A DNA stretch of 7,034 nucleotides from Planctomycetaceae bacterium (GTDB taxonomy: Bacteria; Planctomycetota; Planctomycetia; Pirellulales; Thermoguttaceae), in contig JAITKS010000275.1 in NCBI GenBank assembly GCA_031278315.1, positions 1 to 7,034 on the forward strand, in the 5' to 3' direction. Shown here piece by piece: positions 1 through 5,350 of the stretch. How positions within the stretch are numbered: the stretch's first letter is position 1; each line of letters starts with the position of its first letter. The position numbers and the translations under genes are program-made. The notes below the pieces were generated by a model, which was not told where the DNA came from, ran no database searches, and worked only from the letters and a program-made list of their open reading frames with translations.

Positions 1-27
1 CCTACGGAAAAAATATAACACACCAAA

Positions 28-40
28 GCCCTGTAAGGGC
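28..40. repeat. REP-like palindrome GCCCT-GTA-AGGGC
   Basis: A perfect 5-bp inverted repeat with a 3-base loop, GC-rich in an AT-rich background. It is the first of four GCCCT-NNN-AGGGC elements in the window (others at 76, 145 and 6994). The loop here is GTA, whereas the others have TTC or its complement GAA, so this copy is slightly diverged. It lies in non-coding sequence, as such dispersed intergenic palindromes usually do. Confidence 0.7.
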
Positions 41-75
41 GGCAGCAAAAAATTATTTATGATCTTTAGGCTTGC

Positions 76-88
76 GCCCTTTCAGGGC
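76..88. repeat. REP-like palindrome GCCCT-TTC-AGGGC
   Basis: Second copy of the palindrome, with loop TTC. The core is identical to the copy at 145 to 157, but the flanking bases differ. Stem of five G/C-rich pairs. No coding sequence overlaps it. Confidence 0.75.
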
Positions 89-112
89 TTAATTTCAAAG
101 GTGAAACCATTA

Positions 113-132
113 CGTAGGGCGAATGCCCTACG
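113..132. repeat. Perfect 8-bp hairpin, CGTAGGGC / GCCCTACG
   Basis: An 8-bp perfect inverted repeat with loop GAAT lies between two of the GCCCT...AGGGC palindromes. Its stem shares the AGGGC/GCCCT core with them, so it looks like a variant member of the same intergenic family. It is not followed by a T run, so it is not a classic intrinsic terminator, although it could still terminate or protect a transcript arriving from outside the window. The bases CCTACGG at position 1 may be the tail of a similar element cut by the window edge. Confidence 0.75.
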
Positions 133-142
133 CTACTGCTGA

Positions 143-159
143 TTGCCCTTTCAGGGCGA
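143..159 (+). repeat. REP-like palindrome, left copy of a 17-bp inverted pair
   Basis: TTGCCCTTTCAGGGCGA contains the GCCCT-TTC-AGGGC palindrome plus two flanking bases on each side. All 17 bases match the reverse complement of 6992 to 7008. The asymmetric loop (TTC here, GAA there) and the flanks show that the two copies are in opposite orientation, on either side of the four genes. Confidence 0.75.
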
Positions 160-222
160 ATTCATAGACAATTTTTTGACTCAAAAACAAATTGTAGTTA
201 TTAAAAATTATTGAAACGTTTA

Positions 223-252
223 TTGACAATAGTTTCTATTACAAAATATAAA
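223..252 (+). promoter_or_regulatory. Candidate sigma70-type promoter TTGACA-N18-TATAAA
   Basis: TTGACA at 223 to 228 is a perfect -35 consensus. It is followed after 18 bases by TATAAA at 247 to 252, which matches five of six -10 positions. A start near 259 would give a leader of about 300 bases before the lipid kinase, or a separate short transcript. In such AT-rich DNA a match of this kind can arise by chance, though the perfect TTGACA makes it better than background. Confidence 0.4.
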
Positions 253-272
253 AAACGAATTTTAAAGTGTAA

Positions 273-289
273 TTGGTATATATTACCAA
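273..289. repeat. Small inverted repeat TTGGTA-TATAT-TACCAA
   Basis: A perfect 6-bp inverted repeat around a 5-base loop lies about 14 to 30 bases past the predicted start of the upstream promoter. It could be an operator-like site or a weak hairpin in the leader. There is no strong poly-T tail, so a terminator role is not supported. Confidence 0.35.
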
Positions 290-321
290 AAAATTTAAAA
301 TCTAAAATTACAAAATCTGAT

Positions 322-348
322 TTCTCTGTGTTCTCTGTGTTCTCTGTG
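322..348. repeat. Tandem repeat, three copies of TTCTCTGTG
   Basis: Three perfect adjacent copies of the 9-mer TTCTCTGTG, followed by GTTAATAAAAAAAAATAA. No open frame with a start runs through it convincingly. From memory, CTCTGTG-type repeats of this kind recur between genes in several bacterial genomes; that is recollection, not something shown here. Confidence 0.8.
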
Positions 349-536
349 GTTAATAAAAAAAAATAAGGTTAGTAAAAAATAAACTCGAAACATTTGCGAA
401 ATTTAACTAATACATTATAATTTTTTTTCATTTAATAACTTTTCAAACTTTTTATAATTTATTTCGGTAACGTTGTCTGTTTACCTAATATATAGTGAAC
501 AGATTTTAACAAATACATTTTTGCGTTGCCGCTATT

Positions 537-542
537 TATAAT
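537..542 (+). promoter_or_regulatory. Candidate -10 box (TATAAT) of the lipid kinase gene
   Basis: A perfect TATAAT lies 20 bases before the ATG of gene 1. The position 17 bases upstream (514 to 519, TACATT) is a poor -35 match. A start near 549 would leave a leader of only about 14 bases with no Shine-Dalgarno sequence, so translation would begin on a nearly leaderless message. Confidence 0.35.
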
Positions 543-562
543 ACAAACTAAACATATTTTTT

Positions 563-1561
563 ATGAATGTAATTATTTCAGTCAACCCTAAAGCTGGACG
601 CTGTTCTTCGCTGCTGCGCGCGGAAGAATTACTTGAACGGCTCAACACAAAAGGCTTTCAGACAGAATTATTGACTGATCTGGAAGAAGTATCATTAAAA
701 TCAAATCAACTTTTCGCCGAAGGACGTTTGCGAGCTCTTGTAGGTGTCGGCGGAGATGGAACAGCTGCAACTCTAGTAAATAACACAGTTCAAGGTACGC
801 CGATAACTCTTCTTCCCGCCGGTACAGCTAACCTTATTTCTAAACATTTTCGGATTGGAAGCACTCCCGCTAAACTCGCTGATATAATCGAAAATGGAAA
901 ATTAATTACTCTCGACGCCGGTAAAGTTACATTCAATAACATAAATAAATCTGATTCAACAGATCAAAATTCAGCCGATAAAAATACAACAGAACGATTG
1001 TTTCTTGTCATGATGAGTTGCGGATTTGATGCCGATATTGTAAACCGAGTTCATGCACGGCGCGAAGAACGTTACAGAACCGGTCATAAAAACGGCGCAC
1101 ATATTTCATATTTGTCGTACATAAAACCAATTTTGAGTTCAATCTGTAATTATCGTTACAATAAAATAAAAGTTGAACAACTGATCAATAATGAATACGT
1201 TACCGTTGATAATAATAGCAAATGGGCGTTTATTTTTAATTTGAACCGCTACGGATGGGGTTTACCGCTCGCACCTTTTGCAAAAGGTAACGACGGTAAA
1301 CTCGATCATGTTACATTCCGCGGAGGTTCGATTGTGTGCGGCGTGATCTATACAACGTTGGCACAATGTTTCAGTTCGCACCGATTTCTCGCTACTGCTA
1401 AATTAGGACAAGCCGAAAAATATAGAATATCAGCTGATTCAAACTCAAATATACCGTTTCAACTAGACGGCGATCCGGCAGGTTTTTTACCCGCAAATAT
1501 CGAAATCATAAAAGACCGCTTTACATTACTAGCCGCAAATAACTTAAAAAGAATAAATTAA
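563..1561 (+). CDS. Diacylglycerol kinase family lipid kinase (YegS/BmrU/DgkB-like)
   Basis: Predicted ATP-dependent lipid kinase that phosphorylates diacylglycerol or a related lipid alcohol at the cytoplasmic face of the inner membrane. The 332-residue protein starts directly on the family's first strand and nucleotide-binding motif (VNPKAGR, residues 7-13). It continues with the signature GGDGT (63-67), then LPAGTAN (84-90), LDAGKV (117-122) and GFDADIV (154-160). Near the C terminus, QLDGDPAG (300-307) sits where the catalytic DGE motif is expected, with Asp in place of the usual Glu at 304. No signal peptide or membrane segment is seen, as usual for soluble bacterial members. Length is slightly above the usual 290 to 310 residues, partly because of a polar Asn/Asp/Ser/Lys-rich insert at about 125-145. 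The ATG is preceded by A/T-rich sequence without a ribosome site, but the domain start leaves little room for another choice. Gene 2 follows after 77 bases with no terminator seen. The exact lipid substrate is unknown; sphingosine- or ceramide-type lipids cannot be excluded. Confidence 0.9.
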   Translation: MNVIISVNPKAGRCSSLLRAEELLERLNTKGFQTELLTDLEEVSLKSNQLFAEGRLRALVGVGGDGTAATLVNNTVQGTPITLLPAGTANLISKHFRIGSTPAKLADIIENGKLITLDAGKVTFNNINKSDSTDQNSADKNTTERLFLVMMSCGFDADIVNRVHARREERYRTGHKNGAHISYLSYIKPILSSICNYRYNKIKVEQLINNEYVTVDNNSKWAFIFNLNRYGWGLPLAPFAKGNDGKLDHVTFRGGSIVCGVIYTTLAQCFSSHRFLATAKLGQAEKYRISADSNSNIPFQLDGDPAGFLPANIEIIKDRFTLLAANNLKRIN

Positions 1562-1602
1562 ATTCCGCTCTCCACAAAAATTTTAAATCCGGCTTTCAAA
1601 AA

Positions 1603-1622
1603 AAATCAAAAGAAATCAAAAG
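1603..1622. repeat. Two tandem copies of AAATCAAAAG before gene 2
   Basis: A perfect 10-bp direct duplication in the 77-base spacer, ending 16 bases before the ATG of gene 2. It creates an A/G-rich leader (ending AGAGAG at 1621 to 1626) that is the only purine-rich stretch near any start in the window. At about 12 bases from the ATG it is far for a Shine-Dalgarno sequence. It is probably simple slippage. Confidence 0.7.
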
Positions 1623-1638
1623 AGAGCAAAATATAACA

Positions 1639-3243
1639 ATGTATTATTTTTTTAGTAATAGTTTGAATCCAATTCTTGTTAAAGAAGTTCGTCAATTTGT
1701 GCGGAATAGATTGATTGTCTTGATAACGAATCTTTATATTTGTTTACTTTTGTTAGCGTCTATTAGTATATTATTGCAGAATAATCATAATGCAATTACC
1801 TTCGATGCGGAAGGAATCGAAATGCTAGTATTTTTATGCAAATGGACATGCTTTTTCGCCGTGATTTTACGTACCGCATGGAGTACATCTGTCGATAAAA
1901 TAAATGAAGATTTGATGTTTTATTCATCGATAAAACCTTCTACTATTGTTTTTGGCAAATTGCTTTGCGGAACTCTGATTACTTTAATTTTAATGAGTAT
2001 AACTGCTCCGTTTATTACGTTGTTTTTTTTGATAGGCGGAATTAATCTGCCGCATTTAATAATCTTATTTGTTTTTATATTTGTTACTCTACAAGTACTG
2101 AATGCCTTAGCGGTTTTAATCGCTTCAACTTCAAAAATGCGGTTTGCTCATTTCGCAACCGTGCTTACAATTGCTGCGATTGGATACGGATTCATGCACA
2201 TATATACGAAAGAAATATTTAATATGTGGAGTTTCATGGAACCTGATGAGATGCTATTAGAATTTTTAGGATTCTTGTTTGCATCGGTTTCGTTATTTCT
2301 GCTGATTATTAGTGTCACAATTGCAAAATTTTCACCGCAAAATTCAAACAGATTATTACCGATGCGAATAATAGTAATGATTATTTTTATCTCTACGGTT
2401 TGTGCGGTATTATCAGAAAAATTTCTTTCACCGTTGCAAGAAGTATTAGTTTATTTCGAGGTAATATGTTTGCTTACGTTAATGTTATTTCTTGTGCTGA
2501 CGATCTGTGAACGAAATCAATGGTCATGGCGGATTCGGCATAATTTACCGAAATCGGTATTAGGGCGGATTATTTTATTTCCGTTTTGTACAGGCTCACC
2601 GTCGGGACTAGTTTGGCTCGGAATCATGTTCGCAACTTTGATTGTAATTGACAGAATTATTTTGTTACCGCTCAACAGTTTCAGCAGCAGAGGTTATAGT
2701 CTTTTCTGGACTGATCATTCTAATGAAATATGTATGAATAGTTTTATGCCGATATGTGTTCTTTTTTTCAATTACTGTGTTACGGCAATGTTAATTCAGA
2801 GTTGGCTGCTGAAAAAAATATCACATAAAAAAACATGGTTAATTGTAATGTGTCTGATTATGTTTGTTTCGTTTTGTTGTATGTTAGCGGGCGGTGTTTA
2901 CAATGGTATTTATTATTCATTTTCAAGTACAGAAAGTTCATTGTCTTTTATCAATGATAGAAATTGGTTGAGCGATTATAGAAATCACTGGATATCAAGT
3001 ATTGATTTGATAAATTTTATTGATTGTTTGTACTCGTTGTTAATTCAACCGCAAAATTTTTTTAACGAAGTTCAACCGTATCGATCTTATGGAGCTTTTA
3101 TTTGGTTTATTATTCTTTTACCGTTTCTTTTAATTTGGTATTACCAAAGACTCAAAAAATTTTCTCCGTATAATCTCGACAAAGAAACAATATCTTACGA
3201 AGACACAATCAAAACTATCAGAAACACCGAAAATATAAATTAA
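1639..3243 (+). CDS. ABC-2 type permease-like multi-pass membrane protein, paralogue 1
   Basis: Predicted inner-membrane transport protein of 534 residues with about 12 hydrophobic segments (rough positions 25-46, 62-80, 107-132, 138-163, 168-190, 208-230, 244-260, 268-290, 325-345, 370-390, 400-422, 485-505). It opens with NPILVKEVRQFVR (10-22), the amphipathic NPxxxKExRQ start typical of ABC-2 permeases. Next come DKINEDLMF (86-94) and PSTIVFGK (100-107), where such permeases carry a 'P.S...I..GK' motif before the third helix. The second half has NSNRLLPMR (235-243), NQWSWRIR..LPKS (293-306), FPFCTG (314-319), FNY..TAMLI (377-386) and a polar tail with SYEDTIK. All these blocks recur in the two downstream paralogues. 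No Walker motifs are present, so an ATPase partner would be encoded elsewhere. The substrate is unknown. It is the most divergent of the three: about 20 of its first 40 residues match each sister, whereas the sisters share 27. It probably shares a transcript with gene 1. Confidence 0.75.
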   Translation: MYYFFSNSLNPILVKEVRQFVRNRLIVLITNLYICLLLLASISILLQNNHNAITFDAEGIEMLVFLCKWTCFFAVILRTAWSTSVDKINEDLMFYSSIKPSTIVFGKLLCGTLITLILMSITAPFITLFFLIGGINLPHLIILFVFIFVTLQVLNALAVLIASTSKMRFAHFATVLTIAAIGYGFMHIYTKEIFNMWSFMEPDEMLLEFLGFLFASVSLFLLIISVTIAKFSPQNSNRLLPMRIIVMIIFISTVCAVLSEKFLSPLQEVLVYFEVICLLTLMLFLVLTICERNQWSWRIRHNLPKSVLGRIILFPFCTGSPSGLVWLGIMFATLIVIDRIILLPLNSFSSRGYSLFWTDHSNEICMNSFMPICVLFFNYCVTAMLIQSWLLKKISHKKTWLIVMCLIMFVSFCCMLAGGVYNGIYYSFSSTESSLSFINDRNWLSDYRNHWISSIDLINFIDCLYSLLIQPQNFFNEVQPYRSYGAFIWFIILLPFLLIWYYQRLKKFSPYNLDKETISYEDTIKTIRNTENIN

Positions 3244-3275
3244 TTACAAATTCTAATAACGTAATTATAATTTTC

Positions 3276-3308
3276 GTAACAATTATTGTAACAATTATTG
3301 TAACAATT
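3276..3308. repeat. 12-bp tandem repeat built of the palindrome ACAAT-T-ATTGT
   Basis: GTAACAATTATT is repeated perfectly 2.75 times starting 33 bases after the stop of gene 2. Read across unit borders, each complete period contains the 11-bp palindrome ACAAT-T-ATTGT, so two identical palindromes lie one helical turn plus about 1.5 bp apart. It could be slippage in AT-rich DNA or a paired protein-binding site. Confidence 0.75.
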
Positions 3309-3364
3309 GATGTTGACGCACAATTTATAATTATCGTGCTATGAATTTTGTAATTCAAAAACGT

Positions 3365-3378
3365 AAAAGCCGGCTTTT
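3365..3378. promoter_or_regulatory. Perfect 14-bp palindrome AAAAGCCGGCTTTT
   Basis: All 14 bases are self-complementary with no spacer, and the GCCGGC core is the only GC-rich patch in the gap. Having no loop, it is a poor RNA hairpin and a better candidate for a dimeric DNA-binding protein or a restriction/modification target. TTTTCA (3375-3380) and TGAAAA (3389-3394) form an overlapping 6-bp stem. No link to a specific regulator can be made. Confidence 0.4.
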
Positions 3379-3441
3379 CAATTTTTGCTGAAAAATAATT
3401 TCTAACTGAAATTTCAAGTGATCACTGTTTAAAACTACTAC

Positions 3442-3470
3442 TTACAACTAATTGTTATTTACTGTATAAT
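3442..3470 (+). promoter_or_regulatory. Candidate promoter for paralogue 2
   Basis: TATAAT at 3465 to 3470 is a perfect -10 box preceded directly by TG. TTACAA, 17 bases upstream at 3442 to 3447, is a partial -35 (three of six). A start near 3477 gives a leader of about 140 bases. This is the best promoter match in the gap, but AT-rich sequence makes false matches common. Confidence 0.35.
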
Positions 3471-3618
3471 TCCTGACTTATTATTATTTCTGTTTTTTCA
3501 TGTATTGAATATTTATAGTCTCGTTTAAATAGTTTCGTTTAGTCAGAATTTGATGGTAAAAGAAATAATTCCATCGTTCGAATAAAAAAAAATTACCTAT
3601 TAACTACAAAATAAAAAC

Positions 3619-5151
3619 ATGAATTCGTTTTTCAGTAATATTTTGAATCCGATCTTTATTCGTGAAATTCGTCAATTTGTCCGTAGTAAATTTATTATTG
3701 TTTTGATCAATATTTATGTTATTGCGCTTGCTGCTGCTTGTTTCGCGGCATTGTTACCTACTATGTATATGGAAATACTTATGGGCGGTTATCTTTTGTT
3801 TTTTCTTGGTAATATTATCTTTGTTACGAGTTTGATAGTGATAATAATGCGGACAATTTGGATAATGACATCAGATAAAATGAACGAAGACCTAATGTTT
3901 TTTTCGTCAATGACACCTTCGGCTATAGTTTTTGGCAAAATGTTCTCCGGTGCTGTCTTTACCGTACTTTTGATGAGCATGACGGCACCGTTTGTTACAA
4001 TAGCATATTTGGCACGCGGAATTGATCTAACATTGATTATAAATCATTTCGTTATTATTTTTTGGGTTATTCAAATATTAAATAGTTTTGCTATTTTTAT
4101 TTCTACGAAACCGCCGAAAAAATATCAATACTTAACCAGTTCTATATTTATTCCATTTTTTCTTTATTTTCCTGCAATCTCGCTTATATATCAATTGAGT
4201 ATGTTAACTACTTTGCATCTTTTGATAATATCATTTGGAGCGTGCGGACTTCTTGCTTTATTGATTTGCAGTTCAATATCAGCGTTATCGCCGCCGAATT
4301 CAAACCGATTATTCCCATTGCGAATTTTGTTACCGATAATATTTCTGCTTACTGTTGTAATAAATACCGGATTTTCATATTTTACTACAGCCGTACCGGC
4401 AAATTTTTATCCTTTTGTAGAAAATATAGCTTTATTTGTAATGATCTTTATGATTATGAAAGTCATATCTGAACCTGATCAATGGTCGATTAGAATTCGG
4501 CAGAGTTTACCGAAATCGTTATTAAAACGTATCTTTTTATTCCCGTTTTATACAGGTTCTCCGTGCGGTATCGTGTGGGTTCTTATGATGGTTTTGCTCA
4601 TTTGCGTTTGCGAAAAAATATTAATGTACAATATCAACGATAGCAAATTATTCATTATTCAATATTCAAATAACCAAATAACTGTTCCGCTATTCACTGG
4701 TTTATTTGTTTTTATTTTTAATTACAGCATTACGGCTCTATTGATGCGGTGTTGGATATTCAAGAAATTCACTGCCGTACATATCACTAATTCTATTCTG
4801 CTGTCATTACTACTAATTTTGACGCTGGGTAGTTTTTTGATTTATGCCGGCTTGGAATTGTTAAAGAATCCAATCGAACAAATAAATAGCAGCGATTATG
4901 AAAACAGTATATTATCTTTGTTGAATCCGTTTTGTAATTTAATATTATATCAAGGTTACACCGGAATGCGTCTTGCCGGAATGATAAGTTGGCTGATGGT
5001 GATTTTAATTTTATTAGGCCGCTGGTACAACCAAAGAATCAGAAATTTTTCTTCCGATTTCAAAGAACCGTTATCTTACGAAGAAGCCCGCAATTTCGTA
5101 CTCGAAATAGAAAACAAAAAATATATCAAAAACTTACAAAATGATACTTAA
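3619..5151 (+). CDS. ABC-2 type permease-like multi-pass membrane protein, paralogue 2
   Basis: Second of the three paralogues, 510 residues, the shortest. It has the same plan of about 12 membrane segments and the same motifs: NPIFIREIRQFVR (10-22), DKMNEDLMF (86-94), PSAIVFGK (100-107), NSNRLFPLR (227-235), DQWSIRIRQSLPKS (287-300), FPFYTGSPCG (308-317), FNY..TALLM (367-376), and a basic/acidic tail with SYEEA. It is closest to paralogue 3: 27 of the first 40 residues are identical by eye, and stretches of DNA sequence are shared. That suggests these two arose by the later duplication. It lacks any ATP-binding motif. The leader before the ATG has no Shine-Dalgarno sequence; this start is chosen because the FFSNxxNP N terminus aligns exactly in all three proteins. 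Relative to paralogue 1 it is shortened in the loop after the fourth helix and in the region before the last helix. Substrate unknown; export or envelope maintenance is plausible only from the permease fold. Confidence 0.75.
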   Translation: MNSFFSNILNPIFIREIRQFVRSKFIIVLINIYVIALAAACFAALLPTMYMEILMGGYLLFFLGNIIFVTSLIVIIMRTIWIMTSDKMNEDLMFFSSMTPSAIVFGKMFSGAVFTVLLMSMTAPFVTIAYLARGIDLTLIINHFVIIFWVIQILNSFAIFISTKPPKKYQYLTSSIFIPFFLYFPAISLIYQLSMLTTLHLLIISFGACGLLALLICSSISALSPPNSNRLFPLRILLPIIFLLTVVINTGFSYFTTAVPANFYPFVENIALFVMIFMIMKVISEPDQWSIRIRQSLPKSLLKRIFLFPFYTGSPCGIVWVLMMVLLICVCEKILMYNINDSKLFIIQYSNNQITVPLFTGLFVFIFNYSITALLMRCWIFKKFTAVHITNSILLSLLLILTLGSFLIYAGLELLKNPIEQINSSDYENSILSLLNPFCNLILYQGYTGMRLAGMISWLMVILILLGRWYNQRIRNFSSDFKEPLSYEEARNFVLEIENKKYIKNLQNDT

Positions 5152-5171
5152 CAATGTTATCTACTATTTTC

Positions 5172-5279
5172 CTAATGCCGCCTTTTGCCTTACTGTCACC
5201 TTTTTCATTACTGTCACCTTTGTCATTACTATTACCTTTTTCATTACTATTACCTTTTTCATTACTGTCACCTGTATCC
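5172..5279. repeat. 18-bp minisatellite, five units plus one degenerate
   Basis: Consensus TTACTGTCACCTTTTTCA, with units starting at 5190, 5208, 5226, 5244 and 5262. A degenerate sixth unit at 5172 to 5189 matches 11 of 18. Units vary at a few positions (TGTCACC versus TATTACC; TTTTTCA versus TTTGTCA; the last ends GTATCC). The period is six codons, and frames stay open on both strands. On the + strand, 5175 to 5303 would give a 42-residue peptide repeating LLSPFS. On the - strand, 5281 to 5126 would give 51 residues repeating GDSNEK and running 26 bases into the end of paralogue 2. Neither is supported beyond being open. The array occupies most of the 199-base gap between paralogues 2 and 3. 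Confidence 0.88.
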
Positions 5280-5294
5280 ATTGATTCACGAATC

Positions 5295-5320
5295 TTGAAT
5301 TAAAAATCAACTGATATATT
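5295..5320 (+). promoter_or_regulatory. Candidate extended -10 promoter for paralogue 3
   Basis: TG-A-TATATT at 5312 to 5320 fits an extended -10 element. TTGAAT at 5295 to 5300 resembles a -35, but the spacer is only 14 bases. A start near 5327 would give a leader of about 24 bases with no Shine-Dalgarno sequence. The evidence is weak; read-through from paralogue 2 is an equal alternative. Confidence 0.28.
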
Positions 5321-5350
5321 ACCGCTAACATAATAACACAAATTAAAATT

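Larger units (their letters stand above)
161..562. other. AT-rich non-coding leader region upstream of the lipid kinase
   Basis: About 400 bases with no convincing gene on either strand. It is strongly A/T-rich with many homopolymer runs and frequent stops. It holds a sigma70-like promoter match (223 to 252), a small hairpin (273 to 289), a 9-bp triple repeat (322 to 348), a weak inverted repeat GGTAA/TTACC (466 to 485, 10-base loop) and a TATAAT just before gene 1. No RNA gene is recognisable. Confidence 0.6.
3244..3618. other. 375-base AT-rich gap between paralogues 1 and 2
   Basis: No credible gene on either strand. The longest + frames starting with ATG are 16 codons (3341) and 10 codons (3553), with no support. 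It holds a 12-bp tandem repeat (3276 to 3308), a perfect 14-bp palindrome (3365 to 3378), a candidate promoter (3442 to 3470) and a weak GATGG/CCATC inverted repeat (3552 to 3575). Its length suggests that paralogue 2 can be transcribed separately from genes 1 and 2. Confidence 0.6.

Noticed and set aside
28..157. CRISPR array from the repeated GCCCT...AGGGC elements
   Set aside because: Repeats are only 13 bases, spacing is irregular (about 48 and 69 bases) and flanks diverge; this is a REP-like cluster, not a CRISPR.
1562..1638. Possible terminator between the lipid kinase and the first permease
   Set aside because: No hairpin followed by a T run; only an AAATCAAAAG duplication is seen.
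3341..3391. 16-residue frame starting with ATG in the gap before paralogue 2
   Set aside because: Too short and unsupported; no ribosome site and no good promoter spacing.
3789..3980. 63-codon open frame antisense to paralogue 2
   Set aside because: It lies opposite the conserved DKxNEDLMF region. The codon constraints of the real gene explain it.
4242..4472. 76-codon open frame in another + frame inside paralogue 2
   Set aside because: Overlaps a well-supported membrane protein gene and shows no recognisable family.
5172..5279. Iteron-type replication origin
   Set aside because: The repeats are directly adjacent without spacing; no replication protein or DnaA box is seen nearby.
5126..5281. 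Minus-strand frame of 51 codons encoding a GDSNEK-repeat peptide
   Set aside because: It exists because the 18-bp repeat lacks stops in that frame, and it overlaps the end of paralogue 2. No ribosome site or family resemblance, so it is kept as a finding and not called a gene.
5175..5303. Plus-strand frame of 42 codons encoding an LLSPFS-repeat hydrophobic peptide
   Set aside because: Open for the same reason as the minus frame. No translation signal, and the composition is dictated by the repeat.
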